7,676 bases of DNA, taken from assembly GCA_046542315.1 (NCBI GenBank), contig JBKHBO010000070.1, positions 1-7,676 on the forward strand, written 5' to 3'. This document shows, piece after piece, positions 1-5,741 of the stretch. The notes beneath the pieces were generated by a model that was given only the letters and a program-made list of their open reading frames with translations, did not search any database and had not been told where the DNA came from. The DNA comes from PWPR01 sp046542315. Lineage in GTDB: Bacteria; Bacillota; UBA994; PWPR01. How positions within the stretch are numbered: the stretch's first letter is position 1; each line of letters opens with the position of its first letter. The translations under genes were made by a program, and so were the position numbers.

Positions 1-483
1 ACCTTTTTCTTAAATGGATCAAATATGAGGGAAAATCCTGAATATGCTAAAGAGATTGTAAACAATGGTCATCAAATAGCTAATCATTCCTTTTCTCATT
101 CTAGAATGATTTTTAAAAGTCCTAGATTCATCGAAGAAGAAGTTAGAAGAACTAATATAGAAATTGAAAATGCAGGTTATGAAGGTGAAATATTCTTTAG
201 GCCTCCTTATGGAAAGAAATTTCTTTTTCTACCTTTTATATTAAAGAAATATGATATGGCTACAATAATGTGGTCAATTGAACCTGAGTCTTATCCTGAA
301 ATAGCTAAAGATAGTGAGCTTATAGCAAGACATATTGTTAATAACGTTGAGCCTGGGGATATAATTTTACTTCATCCGATGAACTCGGAAAGAGAAGAAA
401 CTTTTAAGTCTCTAAAGATATTTATACCAAAATTAAAAGAAATGGGATATGAGTTTAAACTAATTTCTGAGTTGATCAAATAG
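1..483 (+). CDS. Polysaccharide deacetylase (NodB domain), 5' end cut by window
   Basis: This is a carbohydrate esterase family 4 (PF01522) type enzyme. Such enzymes remove N-acetyl groups from peptidoglycan, chitin-like or other cell-surface polysaccharides with a divalent metal. The reading frame is open from base 1 (TFFLNGSNMREN...), so the ATG at 25 is probably internal; the strand before it encodes the family's TFF motif. Visible motifs are the metal-binding HSFSH after HQIAN, the RPPYG motif after FF, MWSIEPES where the family has W-D-x-D-S, and the final GDIILLHP carrying the LxH catalytic histidine. The DxD metal/base motif lies upstream of the window. The C-terminus is complete and ends 8 residues after the last strand. 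No T-tailed terminator follows; the next promoter starts within 30 bases. Substrate cannot be told. Confidence 0.9.
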   Translation, partial: TFFLNGSNMRENPEYAKEIVNNGHQIANHSFSHSRMIFKSPRFIEEEVRRTNIEIENAGYEGEIFFRPPYGKKFLFLPFILKKYDMATIMWSIEPESYPEIAKDSELIARHIVNNVEPGDIILLHPMNSEREETFKSLKIFIPKLKEMGYEFKLISELIK

Positions 484-504
484 GAAACATTTTGTAAAAT
501 AGCA

Positions 505-533
505 TTTTTAATAACTATCATTTGTGATATAAT
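505..533 (+). promoter_or_regulatory. Extended -10 promoter of the riboswitch operon
   Basis: A perfect TATAAT (528-533) is preceded by TG at 525-526, giving an extended -10 (TGATATAAT). The -35 region at 505-510 (TTTTTA) is weak, with a 17-base spacer. The start of transcription should fall near 540, about 20 bases before the structured leader. The position fits a leader RNA transcribed independently of the upstream deacetylase gene. Confidence 0.65.
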
Positions 534-558
534 CTATTAATGTAAATAATATAATAAG

Positions 559-680
559 TATCCGAGCTATTAAGTCTTCCTAAAAATAGATGATTTTTTA
601 GCCGTTAGGGTTTGTTTGGAAACGAATAGGCCTCCCATTGTGGAAAGGAAATTTTTTAATTAGGTCAATTTTGAGCCTAG
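559..680 (+). promoter_or_regulatory. Probable molybdenum/tungsten cofactor (Moco/Tuco) riboswitch aptamer
   Basis: This is a structured non-coding leader of about 120 bases between promoter and terminator. Segments I recognise as those conserved in the Moco RNA motif are TCCGAGC (561-567), GCCGTTAGG (601-609), and GGCCTCCCA (629-637) followed by GTGGAAAGG (640-648). Helices visible by eye are: 580-586 with 595-601 (7 bp); 611-616 with 621-626, which has one G-U pair and encloses TGGA; CCT 631-633 with AGG 646-648, enclosing CCA/TGG; and either 627-631 with 675-679 or a local hairpin 661-679. Family knowledge: Moco RNAs precede genes for Moco synthesis, molybdate transport and Mo enzymes, and versions lacking one stem have been proposed to sense the tungsten cofactor. 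I cannot decide between the two. The identification rests on remembered motifs, not on a covariance search. The downstream genes, which carry molybdopterin-oxidoreductase-like domains, support it. Confidence 0.72.
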
Positions 681-688
681 TTTTTTAG

Positions 689-713
689 CTTTCCATTTTG
701 GAAAGTTTTTTTT
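689..713 (+). terminator. Intrinsic terminator acting as riboswitch expression platform
   Basis: CTTTCC (689-694) pairs with GGAAAG (700-705) around a 5-base loop, followed by eight T residues (706-713). It lies directly after the aptamer and 18 bases before the first start codon, so it is an attenuator rather than the end of a transcript. Its 5' arm (689-695) is also perfectly complementary over 7 bases to TGGAAAG at 641-647 inside the aptamer. The aptamer and the terminator are therefore linked by a mutually exclusive antiterminator helix. The predicted logic is that ligand binding holds 641-648 in the aptamer, the terminator forms, and the operon is off. Confidence 0.82.
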
Positions 714-731
714 ATTGAAAGAAGGCATTAT

Positions 732-1205
732 ATGAAGAAGTTAATTATTGGAATAGCTGTGATAGCAATAGTATTAAGTGCAACTATACTCTTTAGAGAT
801 GAGTATAGTGATTATGTAGATGATTATAATGTAAATAGTAGATTAAGAAGAGAAGAAAACCAGGATATAGTAAGAGTCTATCAAACTAAAAATGATTCCT
901 TCGTTTATATTGTTGAGACGGAAGGATATAATCCAGAACTTATCTTATTAGTGGAAGTCGAACAATCAGAAGTTAAATCTCTTGAAATAATATCTCATAA
1001 CGAGACCGATGACTATGGTGGTTATGCGGACAATGAATGGTTTTTAAGTAGGTTTTTAGACAAGACAGTAGATAAGTTTGAACTTGTTAAAATGAAAAGT
1101 GATTCAAAAGAGCAAATAGTGGCAGTTACTGGAGCAACTTTTACATCAAAAGCAATTGTTGAAGCAGTTAATTTATGTTTAGAAAACTATGGAGGGTTAA
1201 AATGA
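732..1205 (+). CDS. Membrane-anchored FMN-binding (RnfG-like) protein
   Basis: This 157-residue protein has one N-terminal membrane segment (residues 3-21, no lipobox cysteine) and one extracytoplasmic FMN-binding domain (PF04205, about 45-155). The family carries FMN covalently linked by phosphoester to a threonine, attached by ApbE, and passes electrons outside the membrane (RnfG, NqrC and relatives). Two family marks are visible: HNET at 89-92, matching the HxET of RnfG, and TGATFTS at 133-139, matching the flavinylation motif with Thr138 as the predicted acceptor. The start is ATG 732 with GAAGG at 721-725. It is the first gene of the riboswitch operon, and its TGA overlaps the next ATG (ATGA, 1202-1205), so the two are translationally coupled. 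No apbE lies in the window. The electron donor and acceptor are unknown; the neighbouring molybdopterin-oxidoreductase-like lipoproteins are the obvious candidates. Confidence 0.85.
   Translation: MKKLIIGIAVIAIVLSATILFRDEYSDYVDDYNVNSRLRREENQDIVRVYQTKNDSFVYIVETEGYNPELILLVEVEQSEVKSLEIISHNETDDYGGYADNEWFLSRFLDKTVDKFELVKMKSDSKEQIVAVTGATFTSKAIVEAVNLCLENYGGLK
1191..1196 (+). promoter_or_regulatory. Ribosome binding site deciding the start at 1202
   Basis: GGAGGG lies 5 bases before ATG 1202. The longer in-frame ATG at 1175 would place nine extra residues (MFRKLWRVK) before a standard lipoprotein signal peptide and has no comparable site, so 1202 is the start. Confidence 0.85.
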
Positions 1206-2722
1206 AAAATTTATCTAAAATTATAATTTTATTGATAGTAGTATTTAGCTTAGCTGCTTGTTCTGAGTCTGAGGTTTTAGAACCAGAAATTAGCTATGAA
1301 GGTTCTTTGATGATTACGCACAACGAAGAAATTATTGAAGTACCCTTTAATGACATTTATAGTATGGAATCTCAAACTGTTGATATGGTGGGTATTTCTT
1401 CTAGTGGTGAAGAAGAGAACTATAACTTCACTGGGGTTAAATTAAATGATATTTTAGCTGATTATGATATGTCTCAAAGCGACTTTTCATTTATTAGACT
1501 TCAAGCAGACGATGGTTATGCTATTGATGTACCTAAAGAGATTTTAGAGAGCAAAGATATTCTTTTATCATATAAGCAAGATGGAGAAGTTTTAGAAGAG
1601 AGAAAAATGCCTTTAAGAAGTGCAATTGAAGGCGAAAGGTCTATGTACTATGTATCTAATTTAACAAATATTGAGTTAATTGATTCTAATATAGAAAGTG
1701 GATCAAATTTAGAAACCATTGTATTTTTAGATACAGCCGCTACAATTTTAAATCTAGAAGACTATACATATTATGAGAGTGTAGATAAGGCAGTTAAAGC
1801 TACTAGTTTATTAGATATGTTTAGTGACTCAGATGTCGAGTCAGTTGAGTTTACAGCAGTGGATGATTTTGAAAAGACAGAAATGATGGATGTTGTTAAT
1901 CAAGGATATATTAAAATGACAGGAGAGAATAACCCTTTATTCTTAGCACCAGACTTACCAAAGGGGATGCACACTAAAGATATTTTAACGATGAATGCTG
2001 GTGATGTAATTTTTGTCTCATTAGAGAGTAGTCTAGAGTATTTTGATAATATAGAAGTTAATGGTTATCAAGGTGTTTCTTTAGAAGAAATTTTATCTTT
2101 GACTGGGTTAAATGCAGAAAGTTACATTATGGAAGCATCTGATGGTTATACTTTAGAAATACCACATAATGATTTAGTGCAAGGAATCATTTCTAAAGAT
2201 GAAGATATCTATAGAGTCAGAGTTCCTGAGCAGCTTCCAAAAAACTATAACCTAAAAGAAATTCTTTCGATTACCTCAACTGACACTCAAGCAGTTGAAC
2301 AAGTAGAAGTAGAGGAAGATGACCAAGCTGCTTTAACAACTGAATGGGAAATCGTTGTCAGTGGTCTTAGTGATGGTTCATTTACTATGACTAGTGATAG
2401 AGCAAATTCAAAGTTAGAACTTACAAAGGTACAGACAAGTATTGTTAAAGACGATGAAAATGTTAAAGAAACTTGGCAAGGATATAAAGTATTAGATGTA
2501 TTAGAGTTTCTTAAAGTAGATGAATTTAATTCTCTTGAATTCATTGCTGTAGATGGTTTTAGTGTAGAAATACCATCAGAAGAGATCGATGAGAATTCAA
2601 TTTTAGCTGTAATTAGAAATGGTGAAGAGATGAACGAATCAGACAATTTAGTAAGGCTAGTATTAGACTCTCCAGTTTCATCAAACTGGATTAAGGGAGT
2701 AGTAGAAATAGTAGTAAAGTAA
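1202..2722 (+). CDS. Lipoprotein with about four degenerate molybdopterin-oxidoreductase-like modules
   Basis: This 506-residue exported lipoprotein has a basic N-terminus, hydrophobic core and lipobox LAAC, with lipidated Cys20. The rest is a string of modules resembling the SUOX-type molybdopterin-binding domain (PF00174). Each module has a 'G-x-x-L-x-x-I-L' helix followed by a 'DGY/F-x-hydrophobic-x-I/V-P' hairpin: FTGVKLNDIL (76-85) with DDGYAIDVP (103-111); VKATSLLDMF (198-207) with AVDDFEKTEM (219-228, most divergent); GYQGVSLEEIL (288-298) with SDGYTLEIP (313-321); GYKVLDVLEFL (427-437) with VDGFSVEIP (450-458). The C-terminal RLVLDSP...NWIKGVVEIV (485-504) matches the usual end of this fold. 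Cys20 is the only cysteine in the protein, so the Mo-ligating cysteine of true sulfite oxidase/MsrP enzymes is absent. The modules are therefore probably binding or structural units rather than catalytic ones. Residues 362-378 form an acidic linker. Exact function is unknown. Confidence 0.82.
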   Translation: MKNLSKIIILLIVVFSLAACSESEVLEPEISYEGSLMITHNEEIIEVPFNDIYSMESQTVDMVGISSSGEEENYNFTGVKLNDILADYDMSQSDFSFIRLQADDGYAIDVPKEILESKDILLSYKQDGEVLEERKMPLRSAIEGERSMYYVSNLTNIELIDSNIESGSNLETIVFLDTAATILNLEDYTYYESVDKAVKATSLLDMFSDSDVESVEFTAVDDFEKTEMMDVVNQGYIKMTGENNPLFLAPDLPKGMHTKDILTMNAGDVIFVSLESSLEYFDNIEVNGYQGVSLEEILSLTGLNAESYIMEASDGYTLEIPHNDLVQGIISKDEDIYRVRVPEQLPKNYNLKEILSITSTDTQAVEQVEVEEDDQAALTTEWEIVVSGLSDGSFTMTSDRANSKLELTKVQTSIVKDDENVKETWQGYKVLDVLEFLKVDEFNSLEFIAVDGFSVEIPSEEIDENSILAVIRNGEEMNESDNLVRLVLDSPVSSNWIKGVVEIVVK

Positions 2723-2742
2723 TATGATAAGAAGTGATAAGA

Positions 2743-4206
2743 ATGAATAAAAGATATATTTTAGTCCTGATAGTAACTCTGCTTTTTATAACTGCATGTA
2801 GCAATCAAGAACCACTAATAAATAACAATTTTTCAATTATAGGTGATGTAAGTAATAGTTTTAATTTTCAGTCTCTAGAAGGTGAATTTGAAGCTGTTAC
2901 GATAGAGTATAATTCTAAAAAAATACCTGCATATAAGGTTAGTGATTTAATCAATAAAGCTAGTCCAATTACAGGTGATTTTGATTTAATATTAGTATCT
3001 GATGACTATTTTTCTGTAAGAGTTGTAGGTGATTCTCTCAATGACGCTTATTTAGTATATGATAAAGAAGATAACTGGGTATTTTTATCTGAAAAGCATC
3101 CAAAGAATAGTAAGGTTAAAAATATAAAGGAATTGATTATTATAAATAATCAAGAAGAATTAGACAAAGGTTTAAATGTAGTTTCTGAAGATGAAACCTT
3201 TAACTACTCTATTGGCAACCTTTATGCTAAGGGATATACATTAGTACCTTTTATTGATGGACAAACGAGTAAAACTGTAGATGGAAATGAATATAAAATA
3301 GAAGTTATGAAATATAGAAAAATGATTCCTTTAGAAAATATTTTGGAGGATAATGCAAAGGTTGAGACTATTCTATTAGCTTCTTTTGAAGGAGAATATG
3401 AATATTTATATAATAAAGATTTATTTGTTACCTTGGAAGACAACATATTAGGTATATATGACAGCAACAGAGATCTTTTATATGAAAATGTGGTTGGTAT
3501 AATGCTAAACCCGCCAGAGATGAGTAATCTAGAAATTTATGACATGGTAGTGAAGTATTTAGCAGAAGATGAAAAAGTTTTAGTCATATTGGTTGATGGT
3601 TTTTCATATTTTCAATATCAAGAATATGTAGTTAATAATAAAGAACTTTTTCTAAGTAGTATAGAGGATGTCTATAAATCTACTTCTGTATATAAACCAG
3701 TTACAAATGCAGGTTTTAGTACAATCATAACAGGAGAAAAACCAAGTGTTCATGGTGTTTTAGATAGATCTTATCGACAGGTTATGTCAAAAACAATCTT
3801 TGACCATGCCAAAGAAAATGATAAAAGCAGTATCTTAACTGAAGGAGATATTAACATACTTAACATTGATGTTGAAACTGTACTGAATCTTGATAAGAAT
3901 AAAGATGGGTTTAATGAAGATGAAATATTTGAAAGTTCTATGGAGAATTTGGACAAAGATCTCTTATTTGTACATTTCCACAGCGTAGATGATGCTGGTC
4001 ACTCTTATGGTCCTATAAGCGAAGAAGTATTTGCAAGAATAGAAATAGTTGATGAATATATTAAGCAGTTAGTTAAAGAATGGTCAGGTAAAGTCTTGAT
4101 TGTCTCAGATCATGGAATGCATGAAACTGTTGAAGGTGGGAGTCACGGTCAATTCAGAGCTGAAGATATTTTTGTGCCAATATTAGTTATTGATGGGGAG
4201 AAATAG
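2743..4206 (+). CDS. Lipoprotein: molybdopterin-oxidoreductase-like modules fused to phosphodiesterase/nucleotide pyrophosphatase domain
   Basis: This protein has 487 residues from ATG 2743. An in-frame GTG at 2734 would add three residues; neither start has a strong ribosome site, and AAGAAG at 2729-2734 favours 2743. The lipobox is ITAC, with lipidated Cys19. Residues about 30-135 and 150-255 are two weak copies of the module found in the genes on either side: IPAYKVSDLI (61-70) with SDDYFSVRV (86-94), and MIPLENILEDN (194-204) with EGEYEYLYNKD (216-226). Residues 277-487 are a compact alkaline-phosphatase-superfamily domain (PF01663, NPP type). Its metal and nucleophile residues are all visible: Asp285 in VDG, Thr321 in KPVTNAGFST, TG and HG at 330-338, Asp416/Asp417 and His420 in SVDDAGH, Asp456-His457 in SDHG, and His468 in GSHG. 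Relatives cleave phosphodiester or pyrophosphate bonds, including nucleotides and FAD. The substrate here is unknown. The fusion is unusual. Confidence 0.85.
   Translation: MNKRYILVLIVTLLFITACSNQEPLINNNFSIIGDVSNSFNFQSLEGEFEAVTIEYNSKKIPAYKVSDLINKASPITGDFDLILVSDDYFSVRVVGDSLNDAYLVYDKEDNWVFLSEKHPKNSKVKNIKELIIINNQEELDKGLNVVSEDETFNYSIGNLYAKGYTLVPFIDGQTSKTVDGNEYKIEVMKYRKMIPLENILEDNAKVETILLASFEGEYEYLYNKDLFVTLEDNILGIYDSNRDLLYENVVGIMLNPPEMSNLEIYDMVVKYLAEDEKVLVILVDGFSYFQYQEYVVNNKELFLSSIEDVYKSTSVYKPVTNAGFSTIITGEKPSVHGVLDRSYRQVMSKTIFDHAKENDKSSILTEGDINILNIDVETVLNLDKNKDGFNEDEIFESSMENLDKDLLFVHFHSVDDAGHSYGPISEEVFARIEIVDEYIKQLVKEWSGKVLIVSDHGMHETVEGGSHGQFRAEDIFVPILVIDGEK
4195..4200 (+). promoter_or_regulatory. 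Ribosome binding site inside the end of the upstream gene
   Basis: GGGGAG lies inside the last codons of the phosphodiesterase gene, 6 bases before ATG 4207. The upstream TAG (4204-4206) touches this ATG, so the last two genes of the operon are translationally coupled. Confidence 0.75.
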
Positions 4207-4716
4207 ATGAAAAAGTTTATTGTAATAATTGCACTTATAAGCTTAGTGTTAGTTGCATGTCAAGGTGAAACTGAATTAGAAGTATCAGATGATATTCTTT
4301 ATCCTGAAGCTACAATTAATATTGTAGATTTAGATAATAACGAGGTCGAAATAACTTTAGAAGAGTTAGTTGAAGTTGGAGAGTCTAACTTTGTTGCTAC
4401 AAAAGATACTAGTAGTACAGAACCTGAAGAATTTGATTATACAGGAATCTTGCTAAAAAATATTTTTGAAGAATTAGAAATAAACTATGATGGGATTGCA
4501 GGAGTCGTTGTTAGTGCGGAAGATGGATATAAAGTCACTATTGAGGCTGATAAAATACAAGAAGACGACAATGTTTATCTAGCTTATAAAAGTGAAGGAA
4601 AGTGGTTAGAGAATAAAGACAATGATGGAGATGGACCATTACAATTAATAGTTTCTAACGACCAATTTAGCCAATACTGGTGTAAATATGTGAAAACTAT
4701 AGAATTAATCAAATAA
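4207..4716 (+). CDS. Small lipoprotein with one molybdopterin-oxidoreductase-like domain
   Basis: This 169-residue protein has a lipoprotein signal peptide (lipobox LVAC, lipidated Cys18) and a single, better-preserved PF00174-like domain: FDYTGILLKNIF (76-87), AEDGYKVTIEADKI (104-117), NVYLAYKSEGKWL (122-134), DGPLQLIV (142-149) and QYWCKYVKTIEL (156-167). The order and the 'GPL-x-LIV ... W-x-K' ending are characteristic of the C-terminal half of the SUOX-type fold and of the many short clostridial lipoproteins annotated as molybdopterin-dependent oxidoreductases. The only mature-chain cysteine besides Cys18 is Cys159, near the C-terminus, which is not where the Mo-ligating cysteine sits. 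I infer a binding or scaffold role instead of sulfite or sulfoxide chemistry. An acidic D-N-D-G-D-G stretch (138-143) could bind calcium. It is the last gene of the operon and is followed directly by the terminator. Confidence 0.82.
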   Translation: MKKFIVIIALISLVLVACQGETELEVSDDILYPEATINIVDLDNNEVEITLEELVEVGESNFVATKDTSSTEPEEFDYTGILLKNIFEELEINYDGIAGVVVSAEDGYKVTIEADKIQEDDNVYLAYKSEGKWLENKDNDGDGPLQLIVSNDQFSQYWCKYVKTIELIK

Positions 4717-4719
4717 TTT

Positions 4720-4760
4720 TTAAAAGACAGTTAGTGAAATAATGCTAACTGTCTTTTAAT
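4720..4760 (+). terminator. Strong terminator closing the riboswitch operon
   Basis: A perfect 15-bp inverted repeat (4720-4734 with 4745-4759; core AAAGACAGTTAG / CTAACTGTCTTT) surrounds a 10-base loop. It begins 4 bases after the stop codon of the last lipoprotein gene. The 3' side is T-rich (TCTTTTAATTT). It separates the operon from the CPBP gene, which has its own promoter. Confidence 0.88.
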
Positions 4761-4790
4761 TTACACAAACAAAGAAATCTCTGATAGAAT
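4760..4790 (+). promoter_or_regulatory. Putative promoter of the CPBP-family gene
   Basis: TAGAAT (4785-4790) matches the -10 consensus at five of six bases and is preceded by TG at 4782-4783 (extended -10). TTTACA at 4760-4765 could be a -35 box, with a rather long 19-base spacer. Transcription would start near 4797, giving a leader of about 30 bases. Confidence 0.5.
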
Positions 4791-4825
4791 AGTCCTGATA
4801 GAGTTTATGAAAGAGAGTTGATTTT

Positions 4826-5701
4826 GTGAATAATACTAATGAAAAATCAGGTATAAATCTAATATCATTTTTTATACCATTAATAATTGCTTCTACTTTG
4901 CCAGACATTTTAGTTCAATCCATTTCAGGAGAAGTCCCCTCATTACTTGCTATTGGGAAAATAGCACTTTTGGCATACTTCACGACTACAGAATTTGTAA
5001 TGAGTAGACAAGATTACTCGAAATTTATATTAATGCTTATTATGATTAATATAGGATCTTTATTAACAAGTTCTTTAGAAAGTAGCAGTATGATCTTAAA
5101 GATATTAGACCCTAATACCTTTACAGGTGCTGTAGGAGGACCAGTTTTATCGAAAATGGCAGGAGCATTTATTGTATTAATTATTTTAGTTTTTTCATAT
5201 AACACTCCTAAAAGAGCATATATTGCAAGGGGAGATTTAAATAATAAAGCACAATTAGGCAATACAGAGCTTTCATGGAAACTAATAGCTGGTATAGTAT
5301 CTATTATATTTGTAGTGCTATATTTTGGTTATATGGTTGTGTCAGGAAGCATCGAAATTTCAGATCTAGGTCTGTTAACATCAAATTTGCCTGTAATAAT
5401 TTCTTTAGCAATGATGAGTTCTTTAGCTGAAGGTATTATGTATAGAAGTTCTTTACTTGCAGCTCTTAAAGATTCAAATTTTAGTAAGAATTTAATATAT
5501 CTATTTGTTGGTCTATTTTATGGTTTAGCAAGTTACTACTTTATTCCTGGAGGATTCATAAATATAATAATCTATTCAACTATAGGGTATATAATGGCTA
5601 AATCATCATATGAAACAGAAGGATTTGTATCAGCATGGGTTATGAACATTGTTGTTAGTGCTACATTATTTAGTGCATATTATCTTATTAATTTCGCATA
5701 A
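4826..5701 (+). CDS. CPBP-family intramembrane protein with degenerate protease motifs
   Basis: This is a 291-residue polytopic membrane protein with eight or nine hydrophobic segments (about 11-30, 38-56, 66-83, 111-126, 152-172, 187-205, 222-239, 243-258, 267-288). The C-terminal third resembles the CPBP/Abi intramembrane glutamic peptidase domain (PF02517; relatives include Rce1 and bacteriocin self-immunity proteins). All three motifs are altered. EExxxR reads AEGIMYR (201-207: the first Glu is Ala, Glu202 and Arg207 remain). FGLxH reads YGLAS (232-236, His to Ser). HxxxN reads AWVMN (270-274, His to Ala). Peptidase activity is therefore doubtful and a non-catalytic membrane role is more likely. 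The start is GTG 4826 with GAGAG about 9 bases upstream; no ATG fits. It is monocistronic, between the operon terminator and a convergent gene. The assignment rests on motif positions and overall layout. Confidence 0.68.
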   Translation: MNNTNEKSGINLISFFIPLIIASTLPDILVQSISGEVPSLLAIGKIALLAYFTTTEFVMSRQDYSKFILMLIMINIGSLLTSSLESSSMILKILDPNTFTGAVGGPVLSKMAGAFIVLIILVFSYNTPKRAYIARGDLNNKAQLGNTELSWKLIAGIVSIIFVVLYFGYMVVSGSIEISDLGLLTSNLPVIISLAMMSSLAEGIMYRSSLLAALKDSNFSKNLIYLFVGLFYGLASYYFIPGGFINIIIYSTIGYIMAKSSYETEGFVSAWVMNIVVSATLFSAYYLINFA

Positions 5702-5733
5702 AAAAAACCTTTACCATATGTATGAGTAAAGGG
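5701..5733 (-). terminator. Terminator of the minus-strand gene cluster
   Basis: On the minus strand, CCTTTAC (complement of 5726-5732) pairs with GTAAAGG (complement of 5708-5714), with extra pairing inside the loop. Seven T residues follow (complement of 5701-5707). It ends transcription coming from the DUF454 gene. The plus-strand CPBP gene stops at 5701, so the hairpin lies between convergent genes and may serve both, but only the minus strand has a T run. Confidence 0.8.
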
Positions 5734-5741
5734 TTGTGATT

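Noticed and set aside
492..500. Small inverted repeat ATTTT/AAAAT just after the deacetylase gene as a terminator
   Set aside because: It is only an all-AT stem of about five pairs with no adjacent T run, too weak to call.
559..680. Leader as a cobalamin, FMN, TPP, SAM or cyclic-di-GMP riboswitch
   Set aside because: The hallmark cores of these classes, as I know them, are not present, whereas several separate Moco-motif segments are in order.
2287..2646. Minus-strand open frame of 119 codons inside the multi-module lipoprotein gene
   Set aside because: It lies wholly within a well-supported gene, has no recognisable domain and is serine/threonine-rich low-complexity sequence, as expected for an antisense shadow.
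3222..3467. Minus-strand frames within the phosphodiesterase lipoprotein (3222-3467 and 3771-3956)
   Set aside because: The plus-strand frame carries the conserved NPP motifs; the minus frames have no domain or ribosome site.
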